64,000 nucleotides of DNA, from positions 5,312,501 to 5,376,500 of the forward strand of contig NZ_CP139715.1 in NCBI RefSeq assembly GCF_034377285.1. The letters run 5' to 3'. A program made the position numbers and the translations under genes. Source of the stretch: Thalassobaculum sp. OXR-137. Its GTDB lineage: Bacteria; Pseudomonadota; Alphaproteobacteria; Thalassobaculales; Thalassobaculaceae. Positions 9,237 through 18,967 of the stretch are shown piece by piece; position 1 is the first letter of the stretch; every line of letters begins with the position of its first letter. The notes beneath the pieces are model-generated. The model ran no database searches, was not told where the DNA came from, and saw nothing but the letters and a program-made list of their open reading frames with translations.

Positions 9237-10222
9237 CAGGGGAGCCCCTTCAGATACTGCGCCAGATCCGCCAGATCCTGCGCCGCCAGGTCGCGGTAGG
9301 TCGGCATCCGGACGTCCGGCTTGATATGGTCGGTGTTGGCGAGCCACTGGCCGAAGGCCTCGGCGGTCGCCGGCAGGGTGCCTGCGGCGATGGTCCGCCT
9401 TCCGCCCACATGGGTCAGGTCCGGGCCCAGGGTGCCCACGGCGGGTGTGCCGCGCACCGTGTGGCAGGCGCCGCACCCCTCGGCCAGGAACACCTCGCGG
9501 CCGCGGGCGGCCGAGGCATCCGCCGGCTCGGCGGCGTCCGCGCGCTCGCTCTCCAGCCAGGCGGCGAAATCGTCCGGCTGCATCACGACCACGCTGAACG
9601 CCATCAGTGCGTGGCTGGTGCCGCAGAACTCGGCGCATTGGCCGCGGAACTCGCCGGTGCGGGTCGGCTCGACCGCCATGCGGGTCTCGCGGCCGGGGAA
9701 CATGTCCATCTTGCCGGCCAGGTTCGGGACCCAGAACGAGTGGATGACCTTGGCCGCGCCCAGTTTGATCTCGGTACGCGCGCCCACCGGCAGGCGCAGC
9801 TCGTTGGCCGAGACCACGGGCTCGCCGTCCTCCGGCAGGTATTCGACCCGCCACCACCACTGCTCGCCGGTGACCCGCACCGTCAGACCGTCGCCGGGCG
9901 CGCGCTGGTCCGGCATGATCGACAGGCCGTAGGACAGCAGAACGGCGAGCACGATTGTCGGAAAGGCGATTCCGGCACCGATGATCAGCGCCTCGCCCAC
10001 CCTTTGGGAATGACGGCGGGCGCTCATCCGGGTGACGTAGAAGAAGGCGCCGTTCAGCAGGATCCAGAGCACCACCGCACCCGCCAGCAGCACCCAGAAC
10101 AGATCGGCCAGCACCTCGGCATCGACCCCGGCGGGATCGAGCACCGATTGCGTGCCGCTGCACCCGGCGAGCCCGGTCAGCCCGGCGGCCAGCCCCCCGG
10201 CGCGCAACGCCGACCTGCTCAT
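9236..10222 (-). CDS. coxB: Cytochrome c oxidase subunit II fused to cytochrome c
   Basis: A 328-residue caa3-type subunit II. The N-terminus is a lipoprotein signal with lipobox LAGC, followed by two transmembrane helices (about residues 40-60 and 80-105). The periplasmic CuA domain has the HSFWVPNLAGK start and the ligand loop QCAEFCGTSHALM (two Cys, Glu, His, Met). A class I cytochrome c domain at about 245-328 carries the heme site CGACH and a Met ligand near DVRMPTYRDL. It is the first gene of the minus-strand oxidase operon and feeds electrons from its own heme c through CuA to CoxI. Confidence 0.95.
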   Translation of the reverse strand: MSRSALRAGGLAAGLTGLAGCSGTQSVLDPAGVDAEVLADLFWVLLAGAVVLWILLNGAFFYVTRMSARRHSQRVGEALIIGAGIAFPTIVLAVLLSYGLSIMPDQRAPGDGLTVRVTGEQWWWRVEYLPEDGEPVVSANELRLPVGARTEIKLGAAKVIHSFWVPNLAGKMDMFPGRETRMAVEPTRTGEFRGQCAEFCGTSHALMAFSVVVMQPDDFAAWLESERADAAEPADASAARGREVFLAEGCGACHTVRGTPAVGTLGPDLTHVGGRRTIAAGTLPATAEAFGQWLANTDHIKPDVRMPTYRDLAAQDLADLAQYLKGLP

Positions 10223-10501
10223 CGCGGGCCCCCGGCGCGCGGGAACGGGGTGGGGCGGCGCGGAAGAGCGTATGGAGGGTCTGCGGGTGACGACGGCATG
10301 GCGGCAAACCCTGCGGGCAACGAGACAGGCGGACTAGACGGGCGGAATCCGGGCCGAAGCCTGGTGCCCGCCGGGCGGCGATACCGACGCAACGCACACA
10401 GCGCGCGCGGGTTCCCGCACGCGATGCATCTGCCGGCCTCCCGATGACCCGCGGGCTCCCGGTGGCCCGCGCGGCGCCGCCGGGGATTCTTGCTCCCCTT
10501 A
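10223..10501. other. Intergenic region between divergent oxidase and metallochaperone operons
   Basis: About 280 bases upstream of coxB hold no convincing gene. They should contain the promoter of the oxidase operon, but I could not pick a clear -35/-10 pair. The plus-strand regulatory site follows directly at 10502. Confidence 0.5.
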
Positions 10502-10520
10502 AATGTTATGTTATAACATT
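10502..10520 (+). promoter_or_regulatory. Zur-type operator
   Basis: A perfect inverted repeat AATGTTAT-GTT-ATAACATT (8-3-8) lies in an AT-rich island about 80 bases before the ATG of the COG0523 gene. It matches the general form of proteobacterial Zur boxes (TGTTATANNATAACA-like). The downstream genes belong to families repeatedly found in zinc-limitation regulons, so zinc-dependent repression by Zur is the straightforward reading. Confidence 0.82.
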
Positions 10521-10599
10521 ACTAATCATCGCACCCAGGACGATCGGCACCCCGCCGGCGCCGTGCGCTCTTACGCCCATTCCGGAAGCGAAGGACGTC

Positions 10600-11822
<1,223 letters not shown>

Positions 11823-11826
<4 letters not shown>

Positions 11827-12509
11827 CGGCGGGCCCCCTCCCCCAGCCGGCGCCCACGGGCGCGTCTCTGCGACCGGACGGCGTGCTGACCGCCCGCAGC
11901 CCGGACGACCTGAGCCTGATCCACCGCGCGGGCGTCGATCTGGTGCGCTGGGACCGGACCCTGCCGCAGGCGCTGCCGGCCTGGCTCGACGGGCTCGCCG
12001 ACGGAACGCTGCCCCATGTCCGGTTCAGCGCGCCTCTGGGTGCCGTCGAGCCGGCCGCGGTCGCGGCGTTCGAGTCCGCCGGGATCGGCCCCAGCGTCGC
12101 CCGGCACCTGCTGGTCGCCGACATCGTTCTCCTGGCCATGCTGTACAGCCACGTGGAGCAGAGCGAGTGGCTGTCGATCAGGCTCGAGCGGATCGACCAC
12201 GACGCCTGCCGCAAACCCCACATCGACCGGGTCACAACCCGCCTGCTGTGCACCTATCGGGGCGACGGCACGGAATTCGGGCGGGCAGGCGACGACCCGG
12301 AGACCTGGCGCTGCGATCTGGCCCTGGGGCGGTTCGAGGTCGGGCTGGTCAAGGGCCTGCTCCATCCGACCCAGCGGGCCTCGGCCGCCGCCCCGCTGCT
12401 GCACCGCTCGCCGCGCTTCACCGCGGAAAGCCGCGAGCGCTTCCTGCTGTGCATCGGGGCCGCGCATACCCCGCTCGCCCCGGAACGGGCGGCGAGAACT
12501 CTTCACTGA
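11823..12509 (+). CDS. DUF1826 family protein, zinc-responsive partner
   Basis: A 228-residue protein whose ATG overlaps the stop of the GTPase gene (ATGA), so the two are translationally coupled. The DUF1826 signature is clear in [19 protein letters not shown] followed by the [14 protein letters not shown] region and a LLHRSPRF motif near the end. The conserved Cys, His and Asp suggest metal binding, but no enzyme activity is established for the family. It regularly sits beside COG0523 GTPases under Zur control, so a role in zinc handling or storage is inferred from that association. Confidence 0.85.
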
Positions 12510-12514
12510 CCTCG

Positions 12515-12539
12515 GGGCCGCCCCGCCCGGCGGCGGCCC
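12515..12539 (+). terminator. GC-rich hairpin after the zinc operon
   Basis: The arms GGGCCGCC and GGCGGCCC (8 bp) enclose a 9-base loop directly after the DUF1826 stop. No U-tract follows, so it may be a weak or Rho-assisted terminator. Confidence 0.4.
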
Positions 12540-12621
12540 TGTCGTCCCCACCCGTCCGGGCGGCAGCTCGGCCGGCGACGAGACAGTGGGAAATAATGCG
12601 GCCTCGCGCCCCGGCGGCGAC

Positions 12622-12650
12622 TTGTCACATACCGCGCGTCCCCCTATGTC
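12622..12650 (+). promoter_or_regulatory. Candidate promoter for the TAXI-TRAP genes
   Basis: TTGTCA and TATGTC are separated by 17 bases, about 70 bases before the start codon of the TAXI binding protein. The -35 is good for an alphaproteobacterial housekeeping promoter and the -10 only fair. Confidence 0.35.
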
Positions 12651-12717
12651 CCTGTGGCCCATAATTTTAGAACGAAATCAGGGCGACCCGATTTAACGAA
12701 AACATGAAGGATCCCGG

Positions 12718-13698
12718 ATGAAACGCTTCGCTCTGCTTGGCGCGATTGCCGCGCTCGCGCTTGCCCCCTCGATCGTGAACGCCCAGGACCGCGCCGGCTG
12801 GCCGTCCAGCTTCACGGTCGCCACCGCCTCCCAGGGCGGCACCTATTTCGCCTACGGCTCCGGATGGGCAAACCTGGTGGCCGATCAACTCGGGCTCTCC
12901 GGCGGTGCGGAAGTCACCGGCGGCCCGATGCAGAACATGGCGCTGGTTCATACCGGCGACGCCGCCTTCGGCATGACGACCATGGGCCCGGCCCGTGAGT
13001 CCATGGAAGGCCAGAACGCCATCGCCCCGGGCCTGCAGATGACCAATGCCTGCGCGATGTTCCCGATGTACCAGACGCCGTTCTCGATCACGACGCTGAA
13101 GTCCTCGGGCATCAACAAGATCTCCGACATCCCGTCCGGCGCCAAGATCGGCTTCGGTCCGGCCGGCTCCACCTCGGACACCTATTTTCCGAAGATGCTG
13201 GAGACCCTCGGCGTCTCCTTCGACCGGCGCAACGGCGGCTGGTCGGACCTGGGCGGCCAGCTCCAGGACAACCTGCTCGACGTGATCGCCTTCGCCGCCG
13301 GCGTGCCGGTTCCGGCCGTCAGCCAGCTCGAGGTGCAGACCGAGATCAACGTGATCGAGTTCACCGAGGAAGAGCAGAAGAAGATCATCGACGCCTTCCC
13401 GGTCTCCGCCTTCGAGATCAAGGCCGGCACCTACACCACCCTGACCGGCCCAGCGCGCTCGGTCTCCATGTGGAACTTCGCCATCGCCAACTGCGACCTG
13501 CCGGAATCCTTCGTCTATGAGGCGACCAAGGTCGTGATGTCGGACAATGCCCGCATGGTCGGCATCCACAAGGCGGCCACCGCTACCGTCCCCGCCAACT
13601 GGGACAAGAACACGTTCATGCCGTGGCACCCGGGCGCGGCCCGCTGGTTCAACGAGAACGGCGCCAACATCCCGGCCTCGCTGATCCACGGCGGCTGA
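12718..13698 (+). CDS. TAXI-family TRAP transporter solute-binding protein
   Basis: A 326-residue periplasmic binding protein with a Sec signal peptide (basic KR, hydrophobic core to about residue 19, cleavage near VNAQD). The mature protein begins with the TAXI hallmark FTVATASQGGTYFAYGSGWA and continues with GPMQNMALV and IGFGPAGSTSDTYFPKML. It would capture a substrate, perhaps an amino acid or organic acid, for the membrane component encoded next. The substrate cannot be predicted. The start has AAGGA upstream. A hairpin separates it from the permease gene, which may keep the binding protein in excess. Confidence 0.92.
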   Translation: MKRFALLGAIAALALAPSIVNAQDRAGWPSSFTVATASQGGTYFAYGSGWANLVADQLGLSGGAEVTGGPMQNMALVHTGDAAFGMTTMGPARESMEGQNAIAPGLQMTNACAMFPMYQTPFSITTLKSSGINKISDIPSGAKIGFGPAGSTSDTYFPKMLETLGVSFDRRNGGWSDLGGQLQDNLLDVIAFAAGVPVPAVSQLEVQTEINVIEFTEEEQKKIIDAFPVSAFEIKAGTYTTLTGPARSVSMWNFAIANCDLPESFVYEATKVVMSDNARMVGIHKAATATVPANWDKNTFMPWHPGAARWFNENGANIPASLIHGG

Positions 13699-13735
13699 TC
13701 GGCCGGACGAAAGACCGCCGTTCAGACGGCAAACG

Positions 13736-13763
13736 CGGACCGCGTCCTTCGGGGCGCGGTCCG
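13736..13763 (+). terminator. Intercistronic hairpin between TAXI binding protein and permease
   Basis: The 9-bp perfect arms CGGACCGCG and CGCGGTCCG enclose a 10-base loop, followed by TTAGTAT. The position suggests a partial terminator or a 3'-stabilising stem for the binding-protein message. Confidence 0.5.
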
Positions 13764-13832
13764 TTAGTATAGGCGGCGCCACAGGCGCGGGAGCGCGCAA
13801 GCGGCGCGAGGGACTGCGGGAAAGAAACGACC

Positions 13833-16091
13833 ATGAGCCATGAGACGCCAAACGGGCAGGCCGCCCGCGAGAGCGACGAGCCCGTCATCGCGGCGGGTGT
13901 CGACGAAGAACCGGTGGAGGCCAACCGGCGGATGTTCGACGGGCGCAGCGCGACCCTGATCGCCGCCCTCAGCGCCCTCTACGCCGCTTTCCACGTGCTG
14001 GCGCTGAACGGCACCTCGATCTCCGCCATGACCGGCGGCGCGGTCGACATTCCCTTCCTGCCGACCTTCCCGATGGAGACCTGGAACTTCCGGATCGTCC
14101 ATGTGGCCGGCGCGCTGGCCATCGGTTTCCTGATCTTCTCCGGCACCCGGTTCCCCGACAGCGAGAGCGCGGAGACCCGGAGCCTGGGCTGGCTGTCGCT
14201 GGTGCTGATGGCGCCGGCGCTGTTCTCCCTCGGCGTCGCCCTGTCCTTCGCCGTGGAGATCGCCAACGGGGCCATGTGGAACGGCATCGACCCCCGCATC
14301 AAGTTCAACGAGACCTGGCTCTACGGCGCGCCGCTGATCGCCGCCACGGCCGGCGCGATCGTGCTGTCCTGGGTGCACCGCCGTCGCCGCGACGGCTTCG
14401 CCGCTCCCGACGCGGTGCTGGCGGTCTGCGGCTTCGCGGTGGCCGCCTATCTGATCGTGATCTACGGCACGCTGATGCGGAACTCGACCGGCACGCCCTT
14501 CGCGCCGATCGGCATCTCGCTCGCCGCCCTGGCCGGCACGATGCTGATCCTGGAGCTGACCCGCCGGGTCGCCGGCATGGCGCTGGTGGTGATCTCCGCC
14601 GTGTTCCTGGTCTATGTCTTCGCTGGCACGCACTTGCCGGGCTTCCTGAAGTCGCCGTCGATCGAGTGGACCCGTTTCTTCAGCCAGGTCTATACCGACG
14701 CCGGCATCCTCGGCCCGACCACGGCGGTGTCCTCGACCTACATCATCCTGTTCATCGTCTTCGCCGCGTTCCTGCAGGCCTCCAAGGTCGGCGACTACTT
14801 CGTCAACTTCGCCTTCGCCGTGGCCGGACGGGCCCGCGGCGGTCCGGCCAAGGTGGCGATCTTCGCTTCTGGCCTGATGGGCATGATCAACGGCACCTCG
14901 GCCGGCAACGTGGTGGCCACGGGCTCGCTCACCATCCCGCTGATGAAGAAGGTCGGCTATCACCGCAAGACCGCCGGCGCGGTCGAGGCGGCGGCCTCCA
15001 CGGGCGGTCAGATCATGCCGCCGATCATGGGTGCGGGCGCCTTCATCATGGCCGAGATCACCGGCATCCCCTATGCCGAGATCGCGCTCGCCGCGGTGAT
15101 CCCGGCGATCCTGTACTTCGTGTCGATCTACTTCATGGTCGATTTCGAGGCCGCCAAGCTCGGCATGCGGGGCATGGGCGAGGACGAGCTGCCGCGCTTC
15201 TCCACCATGATCCGCCGGGTCTACCTGTTCCTGCCGATCATCATCCTGATCGTCGCCCTGTTCCTGGGCTACTCGGTGATCCGGGCCGGCACCCTGGCAA
15301 TCGTCTCGGCGGCGGTGGTGAGCTGGCTGACGCCGAGCCGCATGGGGCCGCGCGCCGTCGCCAAGGCCTTCGAGCTGGCCGGCTTCATGTCGATCCAGAT
15401 CATCGTGGTCTGCGCCTGTGCCGGCATCATCGTCGGCGTGATCTCGCTGACCGGCGTGGGCGCCCGGTTCTCCAACCTGCTGCTCGACCTGGCCGACACC
15501 TCCCAGCTCCTGGCGCTGGTCTTCGCCATGTGCATCTCGATCCTGCTGGGGATGGGCATGCCGACGACGGCCGCCTATGCGGTCGCCGCCTCGGTGGTGG
15601 CGCCCGGCCTGGTGGAGCTCGGGATCAACCAGCTCACGGCGCATTTCTTCGTGTTCTACTTCGCCGTGGTCTCCGCCATCACCCCGCCGGTGGCGCTGGC
15701 CTCCTACGCGGCGGCCGGCATTTCCGGGGCCAACGCGATGGAGACCTCGGTGGCCTCGTTCAAGCTGGGCATCGCGGCCTTCATCGTGCCGTTCATGTTC
15801 TTCTACAACGGCGCGCTGCTGATGGACGGCGGCACGGTCGAGATCGCCCGCGCCCTGGTGACCGCGGTGGTCGGCGTTTTCCTGCTGTCCTCCGCCGTAC
15901 AGGGTTGGTTCCTGGGGGGACGCTCCGTCTGGTATCTGAGGATCGCTCTGCTGGCAGCCGCCCTGTTCATGATCGAGGGCGGGCTGATGACGGATGCGGT
16001 CGGCGTGGCGATCGCCGTCGGCGCCTATGCGATCCAGCGTTTCCTGAAGCCGCGCCCCGGCGCCCTGGTGGAGGCCCGCGGCCCGGATTGA
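13833..16091 (+). CDS. TRAP transporter fused permease (4TM/12TM)
   Basis: A 752-residue inner-membrane protein, the fused small and large membrane subunits usual for TAXI-type TRAP systems. After a hydrophilic N-terminus of about 35 residues come many transmembrane segments. The large-subunit signature is visible in FASGLMGMINGTSAGNVVATG, in EAAASTGGQIMPPIMGAGAF and in ILLGMGMPTTAAYAVAASVV. Two helical repeats with these Gly-rich loops are expected to bind Na+ and substrate. It works with the upstream binding protein for sodium-driven uptake. The gene ends before a two-way terminator facing the convergent protease gene. Confidence 0.93.
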   Translation: MSHETPNGQAARESDEPVIAAGVDEEPVEANRRMFDGRSATLIAALSALYAAFHVLALNGTSISAMTGGAVDIPFLPTFPMETWNFRIVHVAGALAIGFLIFSGTRFPDSESAETRSLGWLSLVLMAPALFSLGVALSFAVEIANGAMWNGIDPRIKFNETWLYGAPLIAATAGAIVLSWVHRRRRDGFAAPDAVLAVCGFAVAAYLIVIYGTLMRNSTGTPFAPIGISLAALAGTMLILELTRRVAGMALVVISAVFLVYVFAGTHLPGFLKSPSIEWTRFFSQVYTDAGILGPTTAVSSTYIILFIVFAAFLQASKVGDYFVNFAFAVAGRARGGPAKVAIFASGLMGMINGTSAGNVVATGSLTIPLMKKVGYHRKTAGAVEAAASTGGQIMPPIMGAGAFIMAEITGIPYAEIALAAVIPAILYFVSIYFMVDFEAAKLGMRGMGEDELPRFSTMIRRVYLFLPIIILIVALFLGYSVIRAGTLAIVSAAVVSWLTPSRMGPRAVAKAFELAGFMSIQIIVVCACAGIIVGVISLTGVGARFSNLLLDLADTSQLLALVFAMCISILLGMGMPTTAAYAVAASVVAPGLVELGINQLTAHFFVFYFAVVSAITPPVALASYAAAGISGANAMETSVASFKLGIAAFIVPFMFFYNGALLMDGGTVEIARALVTAVVGVFLLSSAVQGWFLGGRSVWYLRIALLAAALFMIEGGLMTDAVGVAIAVGAYAIQRFLKPRPGALVEARGPD

Positions 16092-16127
16092 GTGGGCGGG
16101 CCCGCATTACCCATCATCGACACAAAG

Positions 16128-16149
16128 AGGGCGGCCCCAGGGCCGCCCT
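16128..16149. terminator. Bidirectional terminator between convergent genes
   Basis: The 9-bp perfect stem AGGGCGGCC / GGCCGCCCT has loop CCAG. Upstream on the plus strand is ACACAAAG, giving a short U-run for the minus strand, and TCGTCG follows on the plus strand. It separates the TRAP permease and trypsin-like peptidase genes. Confidence 0.7.
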
Positions 16150-16155
16150 TCGTCG

Positions 16156-16983
16156 TCAGGTCTCGGTCAGGGTGAGCAGGATATCGGCGTACCAGGTGCA
16201 GTTCAGCCCCAGCGCCTCGTCCTGTTCCAGGTCGCGCGAGCCGAGGTCGAGGCGGGAGGAATGGATCCCCAGCAGCAGCCAGGGGACGTCCCCCAGGGCG
16301 GCGCTTCGCTCGCCCTGCAGCCTGTCCACCGGCATCACCACCGGCGCGCCACTGGTCCCGCGATGGGTGCGCGCGTCGGTGAGGAAATAGCCCTGCCCCT
16401 GGAACCGCAAGCCGAAGGACGAGGCCAGGGCCGCGCGCCTGACCACCGGCATGTGGTGGAGCGTGTCGTGAAAGCCCAGCGGGAACCCCACGACCATCAG
16501 CGTGCAGCCGATCTCGACCAGATCGCCGGCGCGCACCAGATGCTCCGGCGTGAAGGCGCGATAGGCCAGGGTCTCCGGCAGGGCGTCCCGGTCGATGGCG
16601 ATGGCCGCCACGTCCACCCGTCCGCCGCCGTCGATACCGTCGCGCCACAGCGGTTGGCCGTCGCGGTAGAGCGGGATGGAGAAGCCGGTGGAGGCGGCGA
16701 GGTTGTCGCCGTCCGTGTGCAGCTCGATCAGGATACGGCTGGGATTGTGGCCGCTCACCGCGTCCCGCAGGACGTGGCGGCTTGTCACTAGGTACAGCCG
16801 GTCGCCACGCTGGAAGAAGAAGCCGCTGGCATTCGTCAGGTGCGCCTGACCGCTATAGGTGGACAGGCGCAGGGCGGTCAGCAGGATCGGCTCGCTGGTC
16901 CGCTCGGCGGGCACCGGGCCGAGACCAGGGTTGCAAGCCACGCCGTTGTCCGTCGCAAGCGCCGTAACAGTTCCCGCGCTCAC
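16156..16983 (-). CDS. Trypsin-like serine peptidase, probably cytoplasmic
   Basis: A 275-residue S1-type peptidase domain. The catalytic triad can be read as His in LVTSRHVLRD, Asp in RVDVAAIAID and Ser in RGTSGAPVV; glycines around the serine form the oxyanion hole. There is no signal peptide, transmembrane segment, PDZ domain or obvious propeptide, which is unusual for trypsin-like enzymes and suggests a cytosolic role. It starts with GTG overlapping the stop of the preceding 96-residue gene (GTGA). The substrate is unknown. It resembles stand-alone trypsin-like domains rather than DegP/HtrA. Confidence 0.82.
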   Translation of the reverse strand: MSAGTVTALATDNGVACNPGLGPVPAERTSEPILLTALRLSTYSGQAHLTNASGFFFQRGDRLYLVTSRHVLRDAVSGHNPSRILIELHTDGDNLAASTGFSIPLYRDGQPLWRDGIDGGGRVDVAAIAIDRDALPETLAYRAFTPEHLVRAGDLVEIGCTLMVVGFPLGFHDTLHHMPVVRRAALASSFGLRFQGQGYFLTDARTHRGTSGAPVVMPVDRLQGERSAALGDVPWLLLGIHSSRLDLGSRDLEQDEALGLNCTWYADILLTLTET

Positions 16984-17270
16984 GGGGTGGCCCCGCGCGG
17001 CCCGTCATCCGCCGCGGCGTCCCGCGCCAGCGCCTCCTCCAACTCGATCGGGTCGATCCAGACGGTCTCGGTCACGCCCGGCCGAGTCGCGCGCTGCGGC
17101 ATGTGGATCAGCACCCGGAGCTTGCGGTAAGCGGGGAAGGACAGCCCCTCCAGCCGCTCTTCGTCGGTCTCCGTCAGGTACTCCCCGGCGGGCAGGGCGT
17201 CGTCCAGGCCGGCAAGCCGGAATGGATGGCGGAAGGTGACCGTCTGCTTGACCGTGCGGCTCGTCGTCAT
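16980..17270 (-). CDS. Conserved-looking small protein of unknown function
   Basis: A 96-residue protein beginning MTTSRTVKQTVTF. An in-frame ATG 11 codons upstream is less likely, since the region between adds a basic stretch. It has no signal peptide or membrane segment. The middle (FRLAGLDDALPAGEYLTETDEERLEGLSFPAYRK) is predicted beta/alpha and the C-terminus is acidic (ELEEALARDAAADDG). It overlaps the trypsin-like peptidase gene by four bases, so the two are co-translated. It could be an inhibitor, adaptor or unrelated passenger; nothing in the sequence decides. I do not recognise the family. Confidence 0.7.
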   Translation of the reverse strand: MTTSRTVKQTVTFRHPFRLAGLDDALPAGEYLTETDEERLEGLSFPAYRKLRVLIHMPQRATRPGVTETVWIDPIELEEALARDAAADDGPRGATP

Positions 17271-17440
17271 CCTGGTCCCGATCCTAATGAAGCCCCCGGC
17301 CATGGTGGAACTCGAGGAAACGCGGCTTTGTGCTGCCGCGGCCTCGGCCGGAGTCTCGTGCTTTAAAGAAAATGCTGCGCATCCCGGATATGGCCCGCGG
17401 CGCGGTACTTACAATCTCCCGCTCCGACCGGACCGACCCG

Positions 17441-18244
17441 TCAGATCTCCGCCGTCCAGACCCGGAACTCCGCCAGAGTGCCCGGACCGAAGATATGGGT
17501 GAGCGGCACATCGGCGGCGTCGCGGCCCTGGGCCATCAGGATGCGCCCGCGATGGGGCGCGTTGTTGCGCGGATCGAAGGCCGTCCATCGCCCGCCCAGA
17601 TACACTTCCATCCAGGCCGCGAAGTCCGGCGCCCCATGCGGCGGCGGCACGCCGATATCGCTCAGATAGCCGGTGCAGTACCGAGCCGGGATGTTGAGGC
17701 AGCGGCAGAAGGCGATCGCCAGATGGGTGAAGTCGCGGCACACCCCCTTGCCTCCCCGATAGGCCTCCGAGGCGGTCCGGGTCGAGCGCGAGTAGGCGTA
17801 GCCGAACTCGATATGGTTATGGACGAAGTCGCAGATCGCCTGCACCCGCGCGCCGCCCAGCGGCGTATGCCCGAACAGCCGCCACGCCTCGTCCGACAGC
17901 ACGTCGGTGTCGCAGTAGCGACTTCCCAGGAGATAGGTCAGCACCTCCCCCGGCAGGTCCTGCACCTGGTGCTGGAAGCCGTTGAGGTCGAGCTCGTCGG
18001 GAAGCCCCGTATCCCGCACGACCGCGTCGGTGCCCAGGCTGAACCGGCCCGGCGGAGCGACGAGACGGCTGCACCAGTTGCCGAAGCCGTCCCGATAGCC
18101 GGTGACCGGCACGGCCGGCATCGTGGTCAGGTAGTCCGGCTGCTCGAGATCGCCGGCCCGGGAGTAATGCACGTTCAGCAAGGCGATCAGCGGCGTCTGC
18201 TGCGGAAAATCGAAGACCATGTTGCAGCCGATATGAATTCGCAT
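17441..18244 (-). CDS. Transglutaminase-like (COG1305) protein
   Basis: A 267-residue protein. The ATG at 18244 has AGGAG seven bases upstream and is preferred over an ATG eight codons earlier. The N-terminal beta domain (about 1-130) is followed by the transglutaminase-like core. The nucleophile cysteine is in GGKGVCRDFTHLAI, and the strand after it reads DFAAWMEVYLGGRWTAFDPRNN. In classic members the residue before AW is the catalytic histidine; here it is alanine. The C-terminal GRILMAQGRDAADV motif is typical of the subgroup. The function may be proteolytic, amidating or non-catalytic. It is a stand-alone gene with no clear operon partner. Confidence 0.82.
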   Translation of the reverse strand: MRIHIGCNMVFDFPQQTPLIALLNVHYSRAGDLEQPDYLTTMPAVPVTGYRDGFGNWCSRLVAPPGRFSLGTDAVVRDTGLPDELDLNGFQHQVQDLPGEVLTYLLGSRYCDTDVLSDEAWRLFGHTPLGGARVQAICDFVHNHIEFGYAYSRSTRTASEAYRGGKGVCRDFTHLAIAFCRCLNIPARYCTGYLSDIGVPPPHGAPDFAAWMEVYLGGRWTAFDPRNNAPHRGRILMAQGRDAADVPLTHIFGPGTLAEFRVWTAEI

Positions 18245-18421
18245 CCAAGGCTCCTGAAACGATCGCATTAGAAAGAAAAAAGCGTCAGATATTCATATAA
18301 GAATTGTGCCCGGCTTTACGCACATCATTCGCTGCCGGCAGAAAAACATTTACCGCCAACCGGGCCGGGAACGGCGGATCTTTCCCGTTCTGGCGGACGA
18401 TCGGAAACCCGGCGCAAACGG

Positions 18422-18445
18422 AAAAGGGCGGCCCGAAGGCCGCCC
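18422..18445 (-). terminator. Rho-independent terminator of the ribosomal superoperon
   Basis: Read on the minus strand: an 8-bp perfect stem GGGCGGCC / GGCCGCCC with UUCG tetraloop, followed by TTTTCC. It lies 40 bases after the rplQ stop and is the natural end of the alpha operon. Confidence 0.9.
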
Positions 18446-18484
18446 CTGTCGTCTCGTGTATGGCTGTCCGCTGGGGACGGGCGA

Positions 18485-18925
18485 TCAGATCGCCGCCGGC
18501 ATCGCCGTGCCGTACTCGTCCTGGTCGGCGTTCTGGACCGGGCCGGAATCCTGGCCGCGGGCGTCCTCGTCGCGGTCGACCAGTTCGATCACCGCCATCG
18601 GGGCCGCATCGCCGTAGCGGAAGCCCGCCTTCAGCACGCGGGTGTAGCCGCCCTGACGCTCCTTGTAGCGCTCGGCCAGCACGTCGAACAGCTTGCGGGT
18701 CATGGCGTCGTCGTTGAGACGGCTCATCACCAGACGGCGGGCATGCAGGTCGCCGCGCTTGGCCAGGGTGATGATCTTCTCCACGACCGGGCGCAGTTCC
18801 TTGGCCTTCGGCAGGGTGGTGACGATCTGCTCGTGCTTGATCAGCGCCGCCGCCATGTTCTTGAACAGGGCCTTGCGGTGGGCCGACGTGCGGTGGAGCT
18901 TGCGGCCGCTATTGCCGTGACGCAT
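18485..18925 (-). CDS. rplQ: 50S ribosomal protein L17
   Basis: A 146-residue L17 with the invariant start [20 protein letters not shown]. It binds 23S rRNA near the exit-tunnel side of the large subunit. Compared with the 127-residue E. coli protein it has an acidic C-terminal extension from about residue 118 ([10 protein letters not shown]...). It is the last gene of the block, 42 bases after rpoA, and is followed by a U-tract terminator. Confidence 0.97.
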   Translation of the reverse strand: MRHGNSGRKLHRTSAHRKALFKNMAAALIKHEQIVTTLPKAKELRPVVEKIITLAKRGDLHARRLVMSRLNDDAMTRKLFDVLAERYKERQGGYTRVLKAGFRYGDAAPMAVIELVDRDEDARGQDSGPVQNADQDEYGTAMPAAI

Positions 18926-18967
18926 CTCTCGATCTCCTCGTTCTCGCCTGGGTTCTAAGGACGCGCC

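Noticed and set aside
6516-9299. 927-codon plus-strand frame opposite the CoxI-III gene
   Set aside because: His/Arg/Gln-rich antisense shadow of a gene with all oxidase ligands in place.
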